From contig DMST01000287.1 in NCBI GenBank assembly GCA_003454975.1, forward strand, positions 1,427 through 10,670: DNA of 9,244 nt, written 5' to 3'. The stretch is from Cytophagales bacterium. GTDB taxonomy: Bacteria; Bacteroidota; Bacteroidia; Cytophagales; Cyclobacteriaceae. Positions 1 to 6,500 of this stretch are shown one piece after another; the first letter of the stretch is position 1; every line of letters starts with the position of its first letter. The notes below the pieces were generated by a model, which worked only from the letters and a program-made list of their open reading frames with translations, was not told where the DNA came from and made no database searches. The translations under genes and the position numbers were made by a program.

Positions 1-450
1 GGCACGGGGGGCAGTACGTCGCGTGTGCTCTCTACGGAAGATATGGGCAACACCTGGTCGGCGGTAGAAACGTCCATCCAACAAGGCGAGCCTTCGCAAG
101 GTATCTTTTCCCTGTCCATCCACGATCGTGGGTTTGGCGTAGCCGTGGGGGGAGACTATACGCAAGAAGAAAAGGGCCAAGACCATGTGCTGGTTACGCA
201 TGACTTTGGGACACAGTGGCAGTTGGTTTCGCCCACCGGTGTTACCTTTCTATCGGCGGTGGTGTTGGCCGGCGGGCAATCGTTCTTTGCCACCGGGCCC
301 CAAGGGATTTTCTATTCGCCGGATGCCGGGCACACCTGGCAGCGGTACGATGGCGCCGGTTTTCATACCCTGGAAGCTACGCCTTCGGGTAACGTACTGT
401 GGGCCTCGGGCCCAGCGGGCAGAATCGGTAGGCTGGTGTTAGGGGAGTGA
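1..450 (+). CDS. Ycf48-like / BNR-repeat (Asp-box) beta-propeller protein, C-terminal fragment
   Basis: The frame is open from the first base of the window, so the 5' end of the gene is missing; 149 codons remain before the TGA. The fragment carries three Asp-box (BNR) motifs of the S-x-D-x-G-x-T-W type: STEDMGNTW (fragment residues 11-19), VTHDFGTQW (65-73) and YSPDAGHTW (105-113). Each is followed or preceded by Gly-rich strands such as GVAVGGD and FFATGPQGIF. This spacing of about 40-55 residues is typical of the Ycf48/photosystem II assembly factor-like and sialidase-type propellers that are common as exported proteins in Bacteroidota, where their roles are mostly unknown. No T9SS sorting domain follows, since the protein ends directly after the last blade (VLGE). 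A GTG at 25 could be taken as a start, but it lies inside the first Asp-box blade and open sequence continues upstream, so a partial gene is the better reading. It converges on the minus-strand DUF4334 gene. Confidence 0.85.
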   Translation, partial: GTGGSTSRVLSTEDMGNTWSAVETSIQQGEPSQGIFSLSIHDRGFGVAVGGDYTQEEKGQDHVLVTHDFGTQWQLVSPTGVTFLSAVVLAGGQSFFATGPQGIFYSPDAGHTWQRYDGAGFHTLEATPSGNVLWASGPAGRIGRLVLGE

Positions 451-669
451 TGTTGCTGATGTCTTACTGGATACTCACTGTTTAGCAAATTTCACCAGGG
501 ATCTATACTTTCTTGTGGAATCAATTTCCTACAAACTAGACTAGCTTATTCCAAAACAAGCTCTTTTCAAATCCAAAGCCTTTCAGCATTGGGGGGCAAA
601 AACTGGGATTTCCATGGTACCGGTCCAATTTAGCCCCGGGGTACAAAAGCACACATGGTTTGGACTTCA

Positions 670-687
670 GCCGGGGGCGCTCCCGGC
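670..687 (-). terminator. GC-rich hairpin just downstream of the DUF4334 gene (weak terminator candidate)
   Basis: A perfect 6-bp stem, GCCGGG (670-675) and CCCGGC (682-687), with a 6-nt loop lies 14 bp past the stop of the minus-strand gene. Imperfect outer pairing extends it to about 662-695. It has no T-run on the minus-strand exit side, and only TTT on the plus side after 695. It sits between two convergent genes, where a terminator is expected, but it is not a canonical intrinsic terminator. The rest of 451-701 shows no gene. Confidence 0.3.
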
Positions 688-701
688 CAAAGCCCTTTGT
701 A

Positions 702-1742
702 CTAGCTATGCTCTTTTATGAAATCCGTAACCAGGTCTGCTGCTTCTTTGATTTTTCCTTCTATACCAAGACGGATTGCGGCAATTTGGGCTTCTTCCTG
801 ATCTACCACGAATTCGAAGAATTCTTTCTCTTCTTCGGGAGCTATCTTCCTCAGTTCTTTAAGCTTTTCATTGTAATTGACCGTCTGATCAAGCATCGTT
901 TTGAGCATGACGGCATTCGGTAAAACATTTATCCCCAAGACACCTAGTCCGGCCTGTATGTTAGCTATGATTCCTGCTTCCTGAGATAGATTATATTTTC
1001 GGGCAAAGGGTGCATACTTTGTTTGGAGAAACTCTTCAAAGGCAAGCCAGGCAGATGTAAAATATTTATCCTCCTCGCTTGATGCCTTGGAGGCCATTCG
1101 CTGTGCACTTTTCAACGCAAAAGCCCTGTTCTGCACTTCCATTTCGAATAACTCTACGACTTTTTCATGTGTCGCCTTAAGCGGCGCGATCTCGTATTCG
1201 GTATGATCATCTCTTTCCAAAATAAAGAAAAAAGGATTCTCGAGATGATCTGGCTCACCTTTAAAATCCATAACGCCTAAGACTCGGTTGTCGTCTATCT
1301 TCACAAACATGTCGTTGATGGGCACTTCATCATAGATCATTGTGGCTGTGACTCTGCCTTTAAACTCTGTATCTCTGAGTCGAGCTTTGCTTTCTTTCGT
1401 TTCCATGGCAAATCTTCCCAAGCGCATCACCGTACCGACAAGCTCATCCGCTGGCAGGTTCATTCTAAAGGGCATCATCTTGGGGTTGACGGACCATAGC
1501 TCCTTTTTGTCATCCGCAAAGAATACTAGCGGGTGTACTTCTTCATCATTGAGGTACATCTTACCGTACCAACCGGATGCTTCAAAAAGGCCATTGAAAC
1601 GATGGCCAGTATCAATATCAACTCCTTTCCACCTTCCATGCATAAATTCGGTGGAAATAGTTTCTAGACTCTGGAAAAGTTCAAACGCCGCTTCGGGAGT
1701 GGCTTTGCATTCTTCTAGTATTCTATGGAGTAGTTCTGCCAT
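702..1742 (-). CDS. DUF4334/GXWXG protein fused to a C-terminal helical domain
   Basis: 346 residues, no signal peptide, so probably cytoplasmic. Residues about 1-90 match the GXWXG domain: a short N-terminal helix, then GRWKG (36-40), WYGK (58-61) and a beta-rich stretch ending PKMMPFRM. Residues about 118-177 match DUF4334 (EFKGRVTATMIYDEVPINDMF... MDFKG ... PFFFILERD). The function of these two domains is unknown. Family members are usually about 180-200 residues. This one carries an extra helical domain (about 193-346) that is roughly 50% identical by hand alignment to the exported protein encoded just upstream (shared EVQNRAFAL, AFEEFLQ, LSQE, TMLDQT, QEEAQI). The start is taken as ATG at 1742; an in-frame TTG at 1757 would add five residues (MTHPI) and is less likely. 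The gene follows its paralogue by 43 bp on the same strand, suggesting one operon. What it binds or catalyses cannot be told from sequence. Confidence 0.88.
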   Translation of the reverse strand: MAELLHRILEECKATPEAAFELFQSLETISTEFMHGRWKGVDIDTGHRFNGLFEASGWYGKMYLNDEEVHPLVFFADDKKELWSVNPKMMPFRMNLPADELVGTVMRLGRFAMETKESKARLRDTEFKGRVTATMIYDEVPINDMFVKIDDNRVLGVMDFKGEPDHLENPFFFILERDDHTEYEIAPLKATHEKVVELFEMEVQNRAFALKSAQRMASKASSEEDKYFTSAWLAFEEFLQTKYAPFARKYNLSQEAGIIANIQAGLGVLGINVLPNAVMLKTMLDQTVNYNEKLKELRKIAPEEEKEFFEFVVDQEEAQIAAIRLGIEGKIKEAADLVTDFIKEHS

Positions 1743-1785
1743 GATGGGGTGTGTCAAAGGTTTTATGGTTTGTAAGGAGATTCAA

Positions 1786-2367
1786 TTATTGATTGCTGTT
1801 GATGAAGTCAGCAAGAACATCGGCGGCCGCCTGATTTTCACCTTTTATTCGGTGCTCAATCGCCTGTATCTGCGCTTCTTCCTGCTTAACTACAAAGCGA
1901 GCGAACTCAAGGTCTTCGTCCGTGGCGTATCCTGGTAGCTTTTTTAGTTTCTCGAGGTAGTCTTCTGTCTGATCAAGCATAGTTTCATAGAACTTCCTCT
2001 TGGGAAGAATATCCGATGCTAGTTCGCCAAAGAAAGCCTCTGCCTTGGCTTTGCTCCGAGGCTCTTGCGAAAGACCGTGCTTGTCAGCATAGGGCTTATA
2101 CTTGCCCTGAAGAAACTCCTCGAAAGCTACCCATCCGTAATAGAAGGTCTTATCTTCCTCTTCGGTCACCTTTTCAGAAATGGCGCTCATGCTCAATAGG
2201 GCAAACGCTCGATTCTGTACTTCTTTATCGAATAGCTGAATGAATGCTTCCTGGCGTGCAACATCTTCATCTTGCTGGCAGAATGCCGGAAAAAGCAGGG
2301 TTAGCATCCCTAGCGTAAGCGCCCCTTTTAAGCAGACACCTTTCCATAATTGGGTTTGTAAAGTCAT
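1786..2367 (-). CDS. Small exported helical protein, paralogue of the C-terminal domain of the DUF4334 fusion
   Basis: 193 residues. The N-terminus is a signal peptide: Lys9 and Lys14, a hydrophobic core (ALTLGMLTLLFPAF, about 16-29), then CQQDED. The Cys at 30 is preceded by Phe, so it is a poor lipobox; type I cleavage after Cys30 is likelier, giving a periplasmic or secreted protein. The mature part (42-193) is almost all predicted helix and rich in Glu/Lys. It aligns end to end with residues 193-346 of the DUF4334 fusion (about 76 of 153 positions identical by hand). Invariant acidic positions fall in EVQNRAF, AFEEF and QEEAQI, which is loosely like a ferritin-type helical bundle, but no shared histidine ligands are visible, so that idea is speculative. 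I do not recognise a named family. The gene starts with ATG 86 bp after the end of the Crp/Fnr gene and is preceded by two palindromes that may control it. Confidence 0.82.
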   Translation of the reverse strand: MTLQTQLWKGVCLKGALTLGMLTLLFPAFCQQDEDVARQEAFIQLFDKEVQNRAFALLSMSAISEKVTEEEDKTFYYGWVAFEEFLQGKYKPYADKHGLSQEPRSKAKAEAFFGELASDILPKRKFYETMLDQTEDYLEKLKKLPGYATDEDLEFARFVVKQEEAQIQAIEHRIKGENQAAADVLADFINSNQ

Positions 2368-2404
2368 GTTCAGGTCGGTTTAGTGTTCCATTACCGACTT
2401 GAAC
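2368..2404 (-). promoter_or_regulatory. 12-bp inverted repeat abutting the start codon of the exported protein gene
   Basis: GTTCAGGTCGGT (2368-2379) and ACCGACTTGAAC (2393-2404) pair at 11 of 12 positions around a 13-nt spacer. The inner arm ends at the base next to the ATG (2367). In DNA this could be an operator. In the minus-strand mRNA it would form a stem-loop next to the start codon, with one C-A mismatch, and could affect translation or mRNA stability. No T-run follows, so it is not an intrinsic terminator. Confidence 0.55.
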
Positions 2405-2441
2405 CGCCATGACTAATGGGTGTTGTAGGGCCTCCGTTTTC

Positions 2442-2457
2442 TGTGATTTATATCACA
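2442..2457. promoter_or_regulatory. CRP/FNR-type operator, TGTGA-N6-TCACA palindrome
   Basis: TGTGATTTATATCACA matches the E. coli CRP consensus half-sites (TGTGA and TCACA, 6-bp spacing) at all ten defined positions, with symmetrical TGTGAT/ATCACA arms. It overlaps the TGA stop of the Crp/Fnr gene, and its centre is 82 bp upstream of the ATG of the exported protein gene, which is a sensible activator position for that gene. The adjacent regulator has a recognition helix compatible with this site. It is not followed by a T-run on either strand, which argues against a terminator. Confidence 0.6.
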
Positions 2458-3022
2458 TAGAATATTTTTTTCTTAGGCGACTTAGGTTTTCACGTGACAT
2501 GCCGAGATAGGAGGCAAGGTGGGTGATCGGTATTCTGTGGATGTATTCTGGATTGTTCTCCATGAGATGATTGTACCTGTCAATCCCCTCTCGATCGGCT
2601 AAATTTCTAGCGTGGGTGTCTATGAAATCAGTATATTCTTCAAAAAGCTTAATTGCCAAGTTGGCCACTACAATTTCCGTTTTCTCAAGCAGCCTCCATT
2701 TTTCGATATCCATGCGCAAACACTGACTGTCCTCCATGAACAAGATGGTTTCTTTCGCTTCTTTACCCATGTAGTTATCCATAGAAACGGCAATTTCCCC
2801 TTCCAGTGCAAACCAATTCACTATTTCTGTTGAACCCTTTAGATAGTAGCTTCTAGCGGCTCCTTTGAGTATGAAATAGGCATATTTACTATAGGATCCT
2901 ATCCGGACAACTTTTTTACCCTTAGCAATATTGATCTTCTCAGAGAGCTCGTCTAACTTTTGGTACAAGCCTGGATCAATTTCAATATCATCGCCTAAGT
3001 AGCGCCTTGCTAGCTCGATCAT
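2453..3022 (-). CDS. Crp/Fnr-family transcriptional regulator
   Basis: 189 residues, the usual length for Bacteroidota Crp/Fnr-like regulators. Residues about 14-115 form the cyclic-nucleotide-binding-type beta-roll (KKVVRIGSYSKYAYFILKGAARSYY ... FALEGEIAVSM). About 105-140 is the long dimer helix, and about 145-189 the helix-turn-helix, with PITHLASYLGMS as the first part and SRENLSRLRKKY (176-187) as the recognition helix. Arg177, Glu178 and Arg182 line up with CRP Arg180, Glu181 and Arg185, which contact TGTGA. The phosphate-binding cassette keeps Gly-Glu but lacks the Arg-Ser pair that holds cAMP in E. coli CRP, so the ligand is probably not cAMP, or there is none. The start is the ATG at 3022, with an A-rich leader (CCAGAAAAAAACC). 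An in-frame GTG at 3109 would add 29 residues with no family counterpart. It lies just upstream of the two paralogue genes and is the obvious candidate regulator for them. Confidence 0.88.
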   Translation of the reverse strand: MIELARRYLGDDIEIDPGLYQKLDELSEKINIAKGKKVVRIGSYSKYAYFILKGAARSYYLKGSTEIVNWFALEGEIAVSMDNYMGKEAKETILFMEDSQCLRMDIEKWRLLEKTEIVVANLAIKLFEEYTDFIDTHARNLADREGIDRYNHLMENNPEYIHRIPITHLASYLGMSRENLSRLRKKYSM

Positions 3023-3197
3023 GGTTTTTTTCTGGTTCCAGCCTTGTATGTTACAGGTAACTGGTTTGGGTAGTGGCACGTTGAACACTATTTGCCCGGC
3101 AAACCTCACCCATAACCTATAAAATTTTTCTGTATTCAGCGAGGCTTGGCTCGCACGCTAAGGCTCTCCTATTTCGATGTCTCCACCATTACCAACC

Positions 3198-3212
3198 GCC
3201 CTCCACCTCAGT
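3198..3212 (-). repeat. Imperfect direct repeat, copy 1
   Basis: GCCCTCCACCTCAGT matches the copy at 3516-3530 at 13 of 15 bases. Read on the minus strand in phase, it spells Thr-Glu-Val-Glu-Gly, and both differences between the copies are at third codon positions and synonymous. It is followed on the minus strand by GGTTGGTAA, so it is not part of an open gene now. Confidence 0.45.
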
Positions 3213-3394
3213 AAAAATCAACCCTGCAAATAGGCATAAACTTCGGCCTCACGGTTGCGAAAGTTGCTTTCGGATCGCTCCAAACAGCGGGACTTAGTTG
3301 GGCCTTACACCGAAGCTAAACGAACTCTACATCCAAGAGTCCTTCCTGAAACATGTGACTGCGGTACCTATCCGAGGGGTGCCCTCCTCCTGAA

Positions 3395-3448
3395 TGGAAT
3401 TACTTGGGCATTCAACGATGATTAGTTCAGGCTTGCCCTGTAATTCCA
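3395..3448. repeat. Inverted repeat / large hairpin
   Basis: Arms TGGAATTACTTGGGCA (3395-3410) and TGCCCTGTAATTCCA (3434-3448) pair over 9 + 5 bp, interrupted by a small 2x1 internal loop, with a 23-nt loop. It is too long and T-poor on its flanks for an intrinsic terminator. It is one of several hairpins clustered in this intergenic region. Confidence 0.6.
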
Positions 3449-3471
3449 ATGACGAACCTTCGTTCGCCTAA

Positions 3472-3516
3472 CAAAGAACCATCCACCTAAGAATGGTTTG
3501 GTGGGATGATTCTTTG
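3472..3516 (-). repeat. Inverted repeat / large hairpin downstream of the T9SS gene
   Basis: Arms CAAAGAACCATCCACC (3472-3487) and GGTGGGATGATTCTTTG (3500-3516) pair along their length with one single-base bulge and one mismatch, around a 12-nt loop. The mismatch is C-A in a plus-strand RNA but a G-U wobble in a minus-strand RNA, which favours transcription on the minus strand, the strand of the large gene ending at 3586. No T-run follows. Confidence 0.55.
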
Positions 3517-3530
3517 CCCTCCACTTCGGT
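3516..3530 (-). repeat. Imperfect direct repeat, copy 2
   Basis: GCCCTCCACTTCGGT is the second copy of the 15-mer at 3198-3212, 318 bp away. On the minus strand it reads Thr-Glu-Val-Glu-Gly, within a 20-codon stretch opened by GTG and closed by TAG at 3468-3470. It shares its first base with the large hairpin at 3472-3516. Confidence 0.45.
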
Positions 3531-3585
3531 CACCCGTTAGCACGGTCTTAATTACTCACCTTATCCTGACTTCTGGCGCCCCGTT

Positions 3586-6500
3586 CTATTTAATAATCAG
3601 GGTTTGAGAAGCTGACCGGCCATCGCGCGATTTCACCCGTAAAATGTAGAAGCCGGGGGTGTGGGGCGGCACCTCCATTTGTATGGGCTCGTTGAGGTAC
3701 CTGATCTTTTGTTGGAATAGGGTTTGTCCCGATAGGTCCACAATCTCGACCTCTAGCTCCTGATTGGGTTGTTCAAACTCAAGGAAGAGGGTACCCTCGG
3801 TGGGATTGGGGTAGAGTTGGGAAAGTCCTACCTGATCCTTGAGGCCTAGTACCACCACGTTGTTTACCCGGGTGGCGAGGTTGAGTACGAACAGGCTATC
3901 GGTAATGTCGTTGGAAACGATGAAGAGGCTATCCAGCAGTTCAGGCTGGGAGCGACCCAGCTCGTTCAAGGCCAGGTTGATAGTGAGGGTGTCTCCGGGG
4001 CTTACCTCAAAGGTTGTACTGGAAGGGGTAACAAACTCCGGAACGTCCTGAAGGGTAACCGCCAAAGAAGTGTTTCCTGTATTTTGAAAGCGGAGGTCCC
4101 TGCTTTCGAGGTAGGTGACGGCACTATCACCCAGTAGCAGGGTGTCGCGGGAGGCCAAGGCAGTATTCTCCAATACCATCAGGTTGGCGACACCCGTGTT
4201 TTCAAAAAACAGGGTTCCTAGAGTACTATTGGCTACCGTGAAGAGGTCCAGATCCTGGTCATTGTCGATGTCCACCAAAGCAGGGATGGGTACTACCAGC
4301 TGGGTTTCGCCGCCCTCGAAAATATTGGCAGGCAGTGCCCGGTGGGCAGAAATAATGACCGTGTCCGGCTGGTTTTCCAGAATCTGTATCCGGCCGGATT
4401 GCCCTCCCACCAACACGTCCAGGTCTCCATCCAGATCCAGATCACCAAAGGTGGAGTACTGCACAAAGGACCTCAGCTGAGGGAAGTTGGAAAACTTGAA
4501 CTCGTAGCTACCCGCCTCGTTATCGAAAATGCTGGCAAACCCGTTGTTGTACCACAGGAAAATATCGTCATCTGCATCAGCGTCCATATCGGCTACCTTC
4601 ATGGTAGCTTGAGCTCCGTACCCAAACAGGAAGGTACTTCCGGGGAACCGGGCTTGCAGGGAGAAGGGGTTTTCTAGCTGGTCTATCTGGTGGTATTCAC
4701 CGTTTTGGTTCTCAAAGAGGAGGAAGTTGGTGCCCTGAGAATCGTTGACCAAAAGGGAATTGGCAAAGAAGTTGTTCCCATAAAAGACCAGTAGGTCCTG
4801 ATCTCCATCGGCATCGTAATCCAGGAAGTCGGCCGACATGGCCGCCTCATTGGGGATCCTGAAGCGGGCAAATGGATTGTCGTTTGGGTGGGTACGCTGT
4901 ACGTAAGTGCCCTCTTCATTCCGGGCATAAAAAAGAGTATTGGCAAAGGTACCCCCGATGATGTCGAGATCGCCATCCTCGTCCACATCCACAAACTTCA
5001 GGGAGGAGGGCAGCTGGCTGGTGAGTTCACTCAGTGCGTGGGCTTCCCCGGTCAGCACCCGGTCTACGTAGCTATGGAGGGTGAATACAAAGGGAGGAAG
5101 GCTATCGCCTGATAGGTTGATTCCTACACGGTAGGCACGAGTGCCCGCCGTGTCGGCAGCTATTTGTAAGGATAGCTCGGTGGATTGGCCGCCTGTGAGG
5201 CTGTCGGCCAAGGGGCCATTCTGGGTGACACCCAGCGGCAAGCCCAGGCTATCCTGGAAGTAAAGGGTGGTTTCAGAGGTGTTGGTTACCGTGAGCGCAA
5301 GCTCTAGGGGAGTATTGAGTAGGGTGGCGGGTACATCTACCGCCCCTTGGTAATCAATCGCTTGCCCCAACCCCGAAACGGCCAAGGGATAGTCGATGCC
5401 TTCTCCTTCCAGGAGTAGGGTAAGGGTATCGTAAGACGCATCATTGGTTACCAACGTGATTTGTTGCTGAAAGGCGCCGGTATCCACCACAGGAAAGCGA
5501 AAAGTAGGCCTACTGAAACGCTCTTTGGGGATTAGGGTATCTAACCCTTCCACTTGAACGTCCGATTCGGAGGGGAGAAGGGTTATCAATAAATCGTTGA
5601 GACCCTGGCTGTTGTCTAACTCCAAAGGGATGGAGGCGGTACTCCCAATAGGGAGCCGGCCCAGGTCAATCACGTTGTTGGAAAACAGGAAGGTTTTGTT
5701 ACCATTCGGTAGCAACCGGTAAGGAATCAGGTCGGGCCTGAATATTTCAAATTTGGATCGGAGGCTCAGGGTGAAAACGGGAATGTTGGGGTCGTTGGTC
5801 TCAAAAGATAGCTCACCGCGAATATTTCCTTCTTCGTCTGATACCGCTAGTATATCAAAGAAGTACGCATCGGCTCCGCTGTCCAATTCGGTAATGAAAT
5901 CTTCCTCAAAAAAGAATGGTTCGGAGAGCGCTACCTTAGAAAGGGTAAGCTTCTGGTTGCCCTCATTGTCTAGGTAGAGGCCAATCACTGCGGTGTCACC
6001 CGGCTCTACGGTAAAATCGGAGCTGGCACTGCCCGAATTGTCCGGTGTGAAGGGTGCTCGCCTTTGCCAACCAAACTCTAGCACGGCGGAGGAGTCGATC
6101 ACTTGCCGCTTGATAAAGAACTGATAGGGATTCCGTGAATCCCGGTTGGTACCAATGGAAAGGGTATCCAGGAAATTGCCCGAGGTGTTGTGTTGAATCC
6201 AAAAAGATTCGAATTCACTTTCCTGACCCGGGGCGAGCGTGTCCTCTAACAGGGAAAAGTTGACATCTGGGCTTACTACCGGCCGCATCATGTAAAGATC
6301 GGTATCGGTAGCGGGGTTACTTATCCGAAGAGTGAGCCGACTATCGGCCCCTCTGAGGTTGATGCCGAAGTCAAGGGTGTCCCCGTAAAAATCGGCATTG
6401 AGGCTAGCCTTATTGAAATCCCGGTAGGTGATGTTTATCCCCGGGCTTAGAATCACCACCAATAGATCCAGATCTAGCCGGCCCAGGTCGGGATCGTTGG

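Larger units (their letters stand above)
3023..3585. other. Long intergenic region rich in hairpins, no intact gene
   Basis: This stretch separates the regulator from the upstream T9SS gene and has no convincing CDS. It holds at least five short or medium hairpins between 3258 and 3516: 3258-3272 (CGAAAG-TTG-CTTTCG), 3374-3386 (GAGGG-GTG-CCCTC), 3395-3448, 3453-3466 (CGAAC-CTTC-GTTCG) and 3472-3516. A 15-bp sequence is repeated near both ends (3198-3212 and 3516-3530). On the minus strand there are two stop-bounded open stretches without good starts: 46 codons (3467-3330) and 28 codons (3304-3221), in different frames. It may be a structured RNA, a MITE-like repeat or a gene fossil; the sequence alone does not decide. 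The upstream part nearest the regulator (3023-3130) presumably holds its promoter, but no clear TTTG/TAnnTTTG pair was found. Confidence 0.5.

Noticed and set aside
1743..1757. TTG start at 1757 for the DUF4334 fusion gene
   Set aside because: An ATG lies only five codons later and the extra residues (MTHPI) add nothing to the domain; ATG is the far commoner start.
1342..1938. 198-codon plus-strand open frame across the two paralogue genes
   Set aside because: It runs antisense to two well-supported minus-strand genes, is Ser-rich with no domain, and spans their junction; it is a shadow frame.
3023..3109. GTG start at 3109 for the Crp/Fnr gene (29 extra residues)
   Set aside because: The extension has no resemblance to the family N-terminus, while the ATG at 3022 has an A-rich leader and gives the usual length of about 190 residues.
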